Shown: one piece after another, positions 7,618 through 15,195 of the stretch | How the letters are laid out: every line of letters begins with the position of its first letter | Position numbering within the stretch: position 1 is the stretch's first letter | NCBI GenBank assembly: GCA_031553705.1 | Contig: JAVBLD010000002.1 | Coordinates: 8,316 to 72,315 of the forward strand | Direction: 5' to 3' | Source: JAVBLD01 sp031553705 | GTDB lineage: Bacteria > Bacteroidota > Bacteroidia > Bacteroidales > Marinifilaceae | Length of the DNA: 64,000 bases | The notes under the pieces: model-generated | Told to the model about the DNA's origin: nothing | The model's input: the letters and a program-made list of their open reading frames with translations, nothing else | Database searches by the model: none | Program-made: the position numbers and the translations under genes

Positions 7618-8739
7618 ATGAATAATGGAAAACAGGCGAAAAGAGAGAGGGGCAGGGTACAAGAAGAAAATCCCTGTCGCTTGCTACCTGCCTCCTGCCC
7701 CCATATCGCACCGGTTTTGATTGGGTGGTATCGCGAAAATGGACGGGAGTTGCCGTGGCGGAAAACGACCGACCCTTACCGGATATGGATCTCGGAGGTT
7801 ATATTACAACAGACAAGAGTGGTGCAAGGATTGGACTATTTCAACCGATTTATAGAACGGTTTCCTGATGTACGGAGTTTAGCGGAGGCCAATCAGGATG
7901 AGGTGTTGAAATATTGGCAGGGGTTGGGGTATTACAGTAGGGCACGCAATTTACATGCGGCGGCGCGTGATGTGATCGATCGTTTCGGCGGCCGGTTTCC
8001 GGAGAACTATCAGGAGTTACTTTCATTGAAGGGGGTGGGAGAGTATACGGCGGCGGCGATTTGTTCACTTGCTTGGAAGCAGCCTTATGCGGTAGTGGAT
8101 GGAAATGTCTACCGGGTGTTGTCCCGCCTGTTTGGTATCGAGATATCTCCGGACAGTGGAAAGGCGAAACGCTATTTTGCCGGATTGGCGCAAGAGCTGC
8201 TGGACCGGAAATATCCGGATATATATAATCAGGCGATTATGGATTTCGGAGCTATCCAATGTCTGCCGAAAGCGCCGCTTTGCGGTATATGTCCGTTACA
8301 GGATAAATGTAAGGCCTATGATATCGGAGCGGTTGACAGGTTACCGGTGAAAAAAGAGAAAAAAACAACCCGGCCACGCTATTTTAATTACCTGCATATC
8401 CGTTCTAAAGGGAATACGGTATTGGTACAGCGTACGGCAAAAGATATCTGGCAGAACCTGTATGAGTTTCCGATGATTGAAACTTCCGAGGCGGTGGATT
8501 TTTTTATTTTACAACAGAGCGATATTTACCGGGAATTTCTCTGTGGGGCGGCCGGGATTCGTGTAAAGCGGACGGTAGAGATGCCAAAGCATATACTTTC
8601 CCACCAGACAATTTATGCCCGGTTTTATGAGCTGGAAACCGGAGTACTTCCGTTGGGTGTGCCGGGCACGACGATAAAAGAGTCGGATATCGGTGAATAT
8701 GCGATTTCAAGATTAACCGAACTATATTTGGAACGATAA
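7618..8739 (+). CDS. mutY: A/G-specific adenine glycosylase
   Basis: Removes adenine mispaired with 8-oxoguanine. Landmarks: ELPWRKT (44-50), catalytic SEVILQQT (Glu60), helix-hairpin-helix LLSLKGVGEYTAAA (134-147), catalytic VDGN (Asp161), the four-cysteine [4Fe-4S] loop C215-x6-C222-x2-C225-x5-C231, and a C-terminal NUDIX-like domain that recognises oxoguanine (from about residue 250). The first 30 or so residues (MNNGKQAKRERG... to CPHIAP) are not typical of MutY, which usually begins shortly before the WYRENGRELPWR segment. No good ATG lies nearer, so this start is kept with reservation. Confidence 0.93.
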   Translation: MNNGKQAKRERGRVQEENPCRLLPASCPHIAPVLIGWYRENGRELPWRKTTDPYRIWISEVILQQTRVVQGLDYFNRFIERFPDVRSLAEANQDEVLKYWQGLGYYSRARNLHAAARDVIDRFGGRFPENYQELLSLKGVGEYTAAAICSLAWKQPYAVVDGNVYRVLSRLFGIEISPDSGKAKRYFAGLAQELLDRKYPDIYNQAIMDFGAIQCLPKAPLCGICPLQDKCKAYDIGAVDRLPVKKEKKTTRPRYFNYLHIRSKGNTVLVQRTAKDIWQNLYEFPMIETSEAVDFFILQQSDIYREFLCGAAGIRVKRTVEMPKHILSHQTIYARFYELETGVLPLGVPGTTIKESDIGEYAISRLTELYLER

Positions 8740-8774
8740 AAAAAGTTGGTTTTTAAAACCAACTTTTTTTATCG
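8734..8774. terminator. Bidirectional terminator between mutY and the hydrogenase operon
   Basis: A perfect 20-base inverted repeat (8734-8753 and 8755-8774) around a single central base. Each side reads CGAT, A7, GTTGG, TTTT, so a T-run follows the stem on both strands. It overlaps the mutY stop codon and lies 12 bases beyond the stop of the leftward nuoE-like gene. Confidence 0.9.
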
Positions 8775-8786
8775 TAAAAGAGTGTT

Positions 8787-9263
8787 TTAATTCAACTCTT
8801 TGATGATTTTTTCCACGTCACCCGGTACGACCCGGCCGTATACTCTTTCGCCGATCAATACTACGGGAGCCAGTCCGCATGCGCCGACGCAGCGGAGGCT
8901 TGTGAGAGAATATTTGCCATCGGCGCTGGTTTCGCCTACATTGATTTTCAATACACGCTTGAATTCATCCAGTACCTTTTCCGCTCCGCGTACATAACAG
9001 GCGGTACCCATACATATTGAAATCGGATGTTCGCCTTTCGGAACCATGGTAAAGAAGGAGTAGAATGTAACCACTCCATAGACTTTTGAAACATGGATAT
9101 TCAGCTGTTTTGCAACAATCTGCTGCACTTCTGCGGGTAGGTAACCGAAAATACCCTGCGCTTTGTGCAGGACGTTAATCAATTCACCCGGCTTGTTCCC
9201 ATGTGCCTGGCAAACGCTGATTAATTCGTCTACCTTTTGTGAGGATAATTTTATATCAGACAT
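8787..9263 (-). CDS. hydC: NuoE-like [2Fe-2S] subunit of bifurcating hydrogenase (HydC type)
   Basis: A 158-residue thioredoxin-fold ferredoxin. The helical N-terminus (about 10-60) ends in VYGVVTFYSFF, the usual NuoE junction. The [2Fe-2S] cysteines are C84-x4-C89 (CMGTAC) and C125-x3-C129 (CVGAC). In HydABC-type hydrogenases this subunit passes electrons near the flavin subunit. It is the last gene of the leftward set, 21 bases after hydA, and is followed by the shared terminator. In many HydABC operons the NuoE-like gene comes first, so the order here is inverted. The symbol is by function; complex I is excluded by the hydrogenase neighbour. Confidence 0.9.
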   Translation of the reverse strand: MSDIKLSSQKVDELISVCQAHGNKPGELINVLHKAQGIFGYLPAEVQQIVAKQLNIHVSKVYGVVTFYSFFTMVPKGEHPISICMGTACYVRGAEKVLDEFKRVLKINVGETSADGKYSLTSLRCVGACGLAPVVLIGERVYGRVVPGDVEKIIKELN

Positions 9264-9284
9264 AATTTGGTTAACTTCTATAGA

Positions 9285-11045
9285 TTAATCATTTGATTTG
9301 TTAAAGTAATGGGTGTGCAACAGATGGTGCGCTTTTTCGCTCATCGGTTTACCCAGAAAATCTTCGTACAGTTTTTGAATGTACGGATTTTCATGTGATT
9401 TCCGTTTGGCTTTACCGCAGTCCTCATTATACAACACCTGTGTACGGGCTTTTAACCGAGTTGAATCGCCATGGTGCAACGGTTGACCACCACCGCCGAT
9501 ACATCCGCCGGGGCAAGCCATGATTTCGATCGCATGATACATTGATTTGCCGTCGCGGATCTCTTCCAACATTTTCCGTGCGTTACCCAATCCGTGCGCA
9601 ATACCGATCTTTAACTCCAGCCCGTTCAGGTTGACGGTTGCATTCTTAATGCCTTCCAATCCTCTGACATCTTTGAAGTCAACGTTATCAAGCTGTTTGC
9701 CTGTATATAACTCATAAGCGGTACGCAGGGCTGCTTCCATGACTCCTCCGGTAGCCCCGAAGATTACTCCGGCTCCGGTGGATTCACCCATCGGTGCGTC
9801 AAAATCTTCGTCTGGTAACTGGGTGAAGTCGATGTTTGCCCGTTTGATCAAGGCAGCCAGTTCGCGGGTCGATAAAGAGTAGTTTACATCGGGATCGCCG
9901 TTTGTTTTAAACTCATCCCGGGCACACTCATATTTTTTAGCCAGGCACGGCATGATCGATACGACAATCAGGTTTTCCCGCTTGATACCCATCATTTCGC
10001 TCCAATAGGTTTTGGCAATCGCCCCGAACATCTGTTGCGGAGAACGTGCTGTTGAAGGAATCTCGAGCATATCGGGGAACTGGTGTTCGAAGAAATTCAC
10101 CCATGCAGGACAGCAGGAGGTGAGTATCGGTAACCGGACATTCTTATCTCCCTTGAGAAATTTACTCAACCGTCCCAGCAGTTCGCTACCCTCTTCCATA
10201 ATGGTAAGGTCAGCGGCAAAGTCGGTATCGAATACTTTGGAAAAACCTAACTGGCGCAGGGCGGATACCATTTTTCCCGTTACGGAGGTACCGGCAGTCA
10301 AACCGAACTCTTCACCCAAAGCAGCACGTACTGCCGGAGCTGTTTGTACGATCACTGTTTTTTCCGGGTTGGCCAGGTCGTTAATCAACCGGTTTGTGTG
10401 ATCTACTTCGGTCAGGGCGCCTACCGGGCAAACGGCAACACACTGTCCGCAATAGGTGCATTCAGAGTCTTTCAGGTCGTTTCCGAAAGCCGGAGATATG
10501 GAACATTCAAAACCCCTGTTTACAGCGGCCAATGCTCCTACTGTTTGTACTTCGTTACACATGCTTTCGCAGCGGCGGCAGAAGATACATTTGTTCATAT
10601 CCCGGATAATGGACGGAGATGATTCCTTCTTTTGGGATGATTGAGCACCTTTAAAGGTGATCTCTCTGACATTCACTCTTTTTGCCAGGGATTGCAGGTC
10701 GCAGTTACCCGATTTCGCACAGGTCAAACATACGTTCGGATGGTCCGATAACATCAGTTCCACCACTGTCTTGCGGGCGTTCATCACCCTCAACGTACTT
10801 GTCTTCACAACCATTCCTTCTTCACAACGTGTGGCGCAAGCGGGAGCAAGGTTCCTTCGGCCTTCAATCTCCACTACACATACCCGGCAAGAGGCCGGTA
10901 TGTTCTTAATGCACATGCCTTTCAAGTCCATGTGACATAGCGTCGGAATATCGATTCCGATGCTTTTGGCTGCATCCAATACGGTTGTTCCTTTCGAAAC
11001 TTCCACCGGATGACGGTCTATCTGTAGTTTTATCTTTTGTTCCAT
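9285..11045 (-). CDS. hydA: [FeFe] hydrogenase catalytic subunit, HydA of the bifurcating type
   Basis: 586 residues. N-terminal NuoG-like part: a [2Fe-2S] domain (Cys37, Cys53, Cys56, Cys70 region), a His-Cys3 site (His102, Cys106, Cys109, Cys115), and two [4Fe-4S] motifs (C153/156/159/163 and C196/199/202/206). The H-cluster domain has all three signatures: TSCCPAW (309-315, including the proton-relay Cys311), MPCLAKKYE (Cys367), and MACPGGCIGGGGQP (Cys511, Cys515). It interconverts protons and H2. Together with the NuoF- and NuoE-like proteins, electrons would be shared between NADH and ferredoxin. H-cluster assembly genes hydE, hydF and hydG are not in the window. There are 54 bases between it and the upstream nuoF-like gene. 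Confidence 0.95.
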   Translation of the reverse strand: MEQKIKLQIDRHPVEVSKGTTVLDAAKSIGIDIPTLCHMDLKGMCIKNIPASCRVCVVEIEGRRNLAPACATRCEEGMVVKTSTLRVMNARKTVVELMLSDHPNVCLTCAKSGNCDLQSLAKRVNVREITFKGAQSSQKKESSPSIIRDMNKCIFCRRCESMCNEVQTVGALAAVNRGFECSISPAFGNDLKDSECTYCGQCVAVCPVGALTEVDHTNRLINDLANPEKTVIVQTAPAVRAALGEEFGLTAGTSVTGKMVSALRQLGFSKVFDTDFAADLTIMEEGSELLGRLSKFLKGDKNVRLPILTSCCPAWVNFFEHQFPDMLEIPSTARSPQQMFGAIAKTYWSEMMGIKRENLIVVSIMPCLAKKYECARDEFKTNGDPDVNYSLSTRELAALIKRANIDFTQLPDEDFDAPMGESTGAGVIFGATGGVMEAALRTAYELYTGKQLDNVDFKDVRGLEGIKNATVNLNGLELKIGIAHGLGNARKMLEEIRDGKSMYHAIEIMACPGGCIGGGGQPLHHGDSTRLKARTQVLYNEDCGKAKRKSHENPYIQKLYEDFLGKPMSEKAHHLLHTHYFNKSND

Positions 11046-11099
11046 TTTTATTTTCTTCTGAATCTATTGATTTTAAGTCCGTTGACTTTATTGTTTTGC

Positions 11100-12890
11100 T
11101 TACCTGATCGAGATCGCTTTGAATTTACATTTCTCAATACATGCACCGCATTTGATACATTTCTCCGCATGAATAAGGTGGGCTTCCTTACGTTCTCCTG
11201 TAATCGCGTCTACCGGACAATTACGGGCGCATAATGTACACCCTACGCATATTGCCGGGTCGATGTGGTAGGTGAGTAATGATTTACAACGGCCTGCCGG
11301 ACATTTATGATCTTTAATGTGCGCCAAGTATTCGTCGTAGAAATTGCTGATCGTAGAAAGCACCGGGTTCGGAGAGGTTTGTCCCAAACCGCAAAGCGCC
11401 GTGTCCTTGATTACATTACTGAGGTTTTTCAGGTTGTCGAGGTCTTCCATCGTACCTTTTCCTTCGGTAATTTTGTCCAGGGTCTCATATAACCGTTTGT
11501 TACCGATACGGCACGGGGTACATTTTCCGCATGATTCTTCCACAATGAAATCGAGATAGAATTTGGCAACCGCTACCATACAGTCATCTTCATCCATAAC
11601 GATCATACCTCCGGAACCCATCATCGAACCGGCAGCCAGCAGGTTGTCAAAATCGATCGGGATGTCCAGGTGTTTTTCCGTTAAACATCCGCCCGACGGA
11701 CCTCCGGTCTGTACGGCTTTGAATTTCTTACCGTTTTTGATGCCGCCTCCGATTTCATAGATTACTTCCCGCAAGGTAGTTCCCATCGGAACTTCGATCA
11801 GTCCGACATTATTGATCTTACCTGCCAGAGCAAACACTTTTGTTCCTTTCGAACGCTCGGTTCCGATTTCACTGAACCATTTTGATCCTTTCGTGATGAT
11901 TACCGGTACGTTGGCGAGAGTTTCTACGTTGTTCACGTTGGTCGGCTTGTTTAGATAACCGGATTCGGCCGGGAATGGAGGTTTCAGGGTAGGTTCTCCC
12001 CGGTGTCCTTCCATCGAGTGGATCAGTGCGGTTTCTTCACCGCAAACAAAAGCTCCGGCCCCGTATCTGATTTCGATGTCGAAGTCAAAACCGCTGCCGA
12101 GGATATCTTTTCCGAGCAGGCCATATTGCTCGGCCTGTTCGATCGCTATTTTTAATCTTTGAATAGCCAATGGGTACTCTGCACGGATATATACAAGTCC
12201 TTTAGAGGCTCCGATACTGTATCCGCAAATAGCCATCGCTTCGATAATGGAGTGAGGATCGCCTTCCATGATGGAACGGTCCATGAATGCTCCCGGATCG
12301 CCTTCGTCGGCGTTGCACACTACATATTTCTGGTCTGCCTGGTATTTGCTTGCGAATTCCCATTTCAATCCGGTAGGGAAACCGCCGCCGCCACGACCTC
12401 TGAGTCCGGAATCCTTGATCTCTTTGATCACTTCCTGCGGAGTCATGTCGTTCAGGCATTTTGCCAATGCTTCATAACCGTCGCGGGCAATATATTCTTC
12501 GATGTTTTCGGGATCGATAAAACCGCAGTTGCGTAAAGCTACCCGCAGCTGTTTTTTATAGAATCCCATGTGTTTTGAATCGCTTACCGTTTCTTTCTTT
12601 TTAGGGTCTTTATATAATAACCGTTCAACCCGGCGTCCTTTAACAATATGTTCGGCAATAATCTCCAGGGCGTCTTCGGGTTTAACCTGTACATAAAAGG
12701 TGTTATCCGGCAGAATTTTCACGATCGGTCCTTTTTCGCAGAAACCGAAACATCCGGTAGTTACCACTTGTACTTCGTTGTCCAGGTTGCGCTCCTTCAG
12801 GCTCTCTTCAAGTCTTTCCACAATCAGTTGACTGGAAGAAGCCCGGCAACCGGTACCTCCGCATACAAGAATATGCATTTTAAAATCCAT
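11100..12890 (-). CDS. hydB: NuoF-like flavin and iron-sulfur subunit of bifurcating hydrogenase (HydB type)
   Basis: 596 residues. In order: a thioredoxin-like [2Fe-2S] domain (C10-x4-C15, C47-x3-C51); a complex I 51-kDa module with the GLRGRGGGGFPTGLKW NADH/FMN signature; an SLBB region; ESCGKCTPCRIGN binding a [4Fe-4S] cluster; and a C-terminal two-cluster ferredoxin (CVGCTLCARNCP and CIKCGACIEKCK). This architecture is that of HydB/HndC subunits, where FMN is the bifurcation site. ATG at 12890; a second in-frame ATG four codons later is possible. It lies 47 bases after the small ferredoxin gene and ahead of hydA. Confidence 0.93.
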   Translation of the reverse strand: MDFKMHILVCGGTGCRASSSQLIVERLEESLKERNLDNEVQVVTTGCFGFCEKGPIVKILPDNTFYVQVKPEDALEIIAEHIVKGRRVERLLYKDPKKKETVSDSKHMGFYKKQLRVALRNCGFIDPENIEEYIARDGYEALAKCLNDMTPQEVIKEIKDSGLRGRGGGGFPTGLKWEFASKYQADQKYVVCNADEGDPGAFMDRSIMEGDPHSIIEAMAICGYSIGASKGLVYIRAEYPLAIQRLKIAIEQAEQYGLLGKDILGSGFDFDIEIRYGAGAFVCGEETALIHSMEGHRGEPTLKPPFPAESGYLNKPTNVNNVETLANVPVIITKGSKWFSEIGTERSKGTKVFALAGKINNVGLIEVPMGTTLREVIYEIGGGIKNGKKFKAVQTGGPSGGCLTEKHLDIPIDFDNLLAAGSMMGSGGMIVMDEDDCMVAVAKFYLDFIVEESCGKCTPCRIGNKRLYETLDKITEGKGTMEDLDNLKNLSNVIKDTALCGLGQTSPNPVLSTISNFYDEYLAHIKDHKCPAGRCKSLLTYHIDPAICVGCTLCARNCPVDAITGERKEAHLIHAEKCIKCGACIEKCKFKAISIR

Positions 12891-12937
12891 ACATTTAATT
12901 TTTTATTGATAATTTATGATGATAATTAGCCAAAAAA

Positions 12938-13327
12938 TCAGATTGTTTCGTAATTAACGGGGATAATTCCTTCCACTAATTCGTTATGTTTGATGTATTT
13001 TTCTATAATCTCTTCCGCTTTTTCGATGTTAACCGAGCCGAATACGATCGGAGCAGCTCCCGGTTTGGTGATTTCTACCGTCGGTTCTGCAAAACAATAT
13101 CCCATACAACCGGTTTGTGTAATCACCGCCGGGATGTTTTCTTTGTGCAGGGCTGTGATGAAATAATCCATCGTTTCCTTACTCCCGGATGCGATACCGC
13201 ATGTGGCCATTGCTACTTTTATTTGAATCATATCTTCCGGATGCTCGCTTTTTTCGCGCAATTCAAGTTTTGATTGCACATTTTCTTTGATCTTTTTCAG
13301 ATCGCTCAATGATTTTACTTTTTCCAT
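12938..13327 (-). CDS. Small (2Fe-2S) ferredoxin-like protein (HndB-like)
   Basis: 129 residues: a charged helical N-terminus (to about 30), then a thioredoxin-like ferredoxin core with ATCGIASGSKETMD (Cys43) and QTGCMGYCFAEP (Cys74, Cys78). Only three of the four canonical cluster cysteines are visible; a three-cysteine pattern is what I recall for the small ferredoxins of Hnd-type NADP- or NAD-reducing hydrogenases. It lies between the regulatory half and the catalytic half of the gene set and probably belongs to the hydrogenase complex. Gaps are 47 and 42 bases. Confidence 0.8.
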   Translation of the reverse strand: MEKVKSLSDLKKIKENVQSKLELREKSEHPEDMIQIKVAMATCGIASGSKETMDYFITALHKENIPAVITQTGCMGYCFAEPTVEITKPGAAPIVFGSVNIEKAEEIIEKYIKHNELVEGIIPVNYETI

Positions 13328-13369
13328 TTTATTGATATTAGGTGACTCAAGAAATTTATTTCTATTTAA

Positions 13370-13909
13370 TTATATCAAATCTTTTTCATTTTCGACGATC
13401 ATCTCTTTCAGGGCTATCACAATCTCCGGATCGTGGATTGGAACGCCGTCCAGCATTTCATTTACTTCATCGGTATCGAAAATGTATTCTCCTTTTACTG
13501 TTTGGTATTTATATATAAAACGCACTTCCGGATTCGCCGAGACAAGCAATACAATGGTTTGCGGGACATTACCCATAGGGATCCGGTCGATATGGGAATG
13601 TTTAAATGTTGCTTTAACAACCGTACCTACATTTTTTTCCGATGTAATGGTAAAACTGCCTCCTGTCAATTCCGCATTTTGCTTTAGAAACGGTATCCCT
13701 AATCCTACTTTGCGGGTCGTACGACTGGTGAAATAAGGATCCGTTACCTTTTCCAAGCTTTCTTTGTCCATGCCTATTCCATTATCTTCGATTACAAGAG
13801 TAAGTAAATCCGTTGAAATATCTTCATACATTTCAATTCCAACCACCGTCGCACCTGCTTTTAATGAATTCTGGGCAATATCCATGATATGCATGGACAA
13901 ATCTTTCAT
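13370..13909 (-). CDS. HATPase-domain protein (histidine-kinase-like ATPase) in the hydrogenase set
   Basis: 179 residues. Residues 1-110 form a GHKL ATPase domain: IAQNSLKAGA (N box), EDNGIGMD (G1 box), GLGIPFLKQ (G2 box), followed by a TSEKNVGTVV segment. There is no dimerisation/phospho-His helix, so it is not a complete sensor kinase. The C-terminal 70 residues are acidic and unassigned. Homologous stand-alone ATPases are known beside [FeFe] hydrogenase genes in Thermotoga and clostridia, where a signalling role is assumed but not, to my knowledge, proven. It is followed by the small ferredoxin gene and preceded by a 181-base AT-rich gap. Confidence 0.8.
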   Translation of the reverse strand: MKDLSMHIMDIAQNSLKAGATVVGIEMYEDISTDLLTLVIEDNGIGMDKESLEKVTDPYFTSRTTRKVGLGIPFLKQNAELTGGSFTITSEKNVGTVVKATFKHSHIDRIPMGNVPQTIVLLVSANPEVRFIYKYQTVKGEYIFDTDEVNEMLDGVPIHDPEIVIALKEMIVENEKDLI

Positions 13910-14090
13910 ACTTGTCTTAAATTTTGAATTACGAGTTTTGAATTATGAATTTCACACTTCATTAAAATCTTTATTTTTATTCGCTCCAAGTTTAAAATTC
14001 AGAACTTTTGAGCTATATTATCTTTCATTTATAAACTATTCTACTCGAAAAACGTCATTTTTTTTACCAAGCTCTATGTAAGTTGAACCT

Positions 14091-14825
14091 TTACGGCGTA
14101 ACAATAGCGCTTGATTTTGACGTTAATATTCTTTTTATCTCACTGAATGTCAGGTTGTTGATGTCGAGTATCGTGCATACCTTTCCAATGTCCTCCACGT
14201 AATGCGCATCAGAGGAACGAATATAGCAGTAATTTTTTAAATCGGCACGCTTTTTCGTAAAACTTTCTTTGTCGGTATGCGAACTTAATTCCAGGGCATC
14301 AACTTGCAGATTATCTGGCATAAAATAGAGCTGAGAGACGATGCTGAAGACCGGTTTGTCGATATGCGCCGGAATAAAGATACCGTTCAGCCGATGGACG
14401 GTTTGTTCCACTTCATGGATAGCTTGGTTAATGCCCGATATAAGTAGTTTCGGTTCTTCATAGAGGATATTGTCGTCCGTGTCGACTACGACCTGGTAGC
14501 CGAAACGATCGGGATTATTCGCAATATCCGGCAGATGGGCGTCCAGATAGGCCTGGAATTCCGCCAGCAGAAGATCGTTTTCAAAAAACGCCAGGCAATG
14601 AATCTCTTCCCGGGTGTTGATTTCAACGCCCGTTAGCACATATATCCCTTCTTTTCTGCCGTAATTCCTGACGATTGGCGCCTGCCGGGTGGAGTTGTGA
14701 TCCGTGATCCCGACAATGTCCAGTCCTTTGGCTTTGGCTTCACGAATGATATTTACCGGACTCATCTCCAAGTCACCACAGGGAGAGAGTACGGTGTGCA
14801 TATGCATATCTGCCTTATATTGCAT
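14091..14825 (-). CDS. PHP-domain metal-dependent phosphoesterase
   Basis: 244 residues from the ATG at 14825 (MQYKADMHMHTVLSPCGDLEM). PHP motifs: DMHMHT near the N-terminus, GITDHNS (third metal site), TGVEI, HIDKP, and RSSDAHYVED at the end. These are the metal-binding His/Asp clusters of PHP phosphoesterases related to polymerase and histidinol phosphatase domains. A longer open frame extends upstream to 15038 but there overlaps the DRTGG gene and looks non-coding. This start overlaps the DRTGG stop by 11 bases, implying coupling. The substrate is unknown; in this context it may cleave a small phosphorylated signal or remove phosphate from a partner. Confidence 0.85.
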   Translation of the reverse strand: MQYKADMHMHTVLSPCGDLEMSPVNIIREAKAKGLDIVGITDHNSTRQAPIVRNYGRKEGIYVLTGVEINTREEIHCLAFFENDLLLAEFQAYLDAHLPDIANNPDRFGYQVVVDTDDNILYEEPKLLISGINQAIHEVEQTVHRLNGIFIPAHIDKPVFSIVSQLYFMPDNLQVDALELSSHTDKESFTKKRADLKNYCYIRSSDAHYVEDIGKVCTILDINNLTFSEIKRILTSKSSAIVTP

Positions 14826-15156
14826 CCTGAAGCATCCGGTATAATTTCCCCGTTGTATCGAACGTCTCTTCGGATGTTGAGAGAATCGGGATGTTTTCGG
14901 TCTCACTCTGTTCCAATGTATCGGCGTCCGGCTGAAAACCTTTGACCAGAATGATAGCGGCAACCTCTTTGAGAGAGGCGACAGCCATGACATTTTTGTG
15001 GGTTTGCAGGGTGACCCATATATCACCTTCTTTTGCATTTCCCATAACGTCGCTCAACAAATCCGAAGTGTAACCGCCTTTAATCTCCCGGTTTAAACCG
15101 TTGGCTCCCGAGCATACCTTTAATCCCATTTTTTCAATTAAATCCTTTACTTGCAT
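14815..15156 (-). CDS. DRTGG-domain protein (second copy)
   Basis: 113 residues covering one DRTGG-type domain: MQVKDLIEKMGLKVCSG, GGYTSDLLSDVMGNA, then a strand-rich half ending in STSEETFDTTGKLYRML. DRTGG domains accompany CBS-type regulators and phosphotransacetylases and are thought to bind a small ligand. It shares fold and motif order with the protein at 17199-17543 (SDLLSDVMG here, ADLMSDVLR there), so the operon has two diverged copies. Its end overlaps the PHP gene by 11 bases. Confidence 0.8.
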   Translation of the reverse strand: MQVKDLIEKMGLKVCSGANGLNREIKGGYTSDLLSDVMGNAKEGDIWVTLQTHKNVMAVASLKEVAAIILVKGFQPDADTLEQSETENIPILSTSEETFDTTGKLYRMLQDAI

Positions 15157-15195
15157 GTCTTTGTTAGTTATAAATTATTAATTGCCAATTATTCA

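Noticed and set aside
10012..10401. A 129-codon frame opposite hydA
   Set aside because: It is antisense to the H-cluster domain and the protein looks random.
8787..12890. Complex I (Nuo) operon
   Set aside because: NuoE- and NuoF-like subunits flank a protein with all three [FeFe] H-cluster signatures and no membrane subunits, so this is a soluble hydrogenase set.
14823..15038. N-terminal extension of the PHP gene to 15038
   Set aside because: The extra 71 codons lie entirely in another frame of the DRTGG gene and look random; the PHP metal motif starts right after the ATG at 14825.
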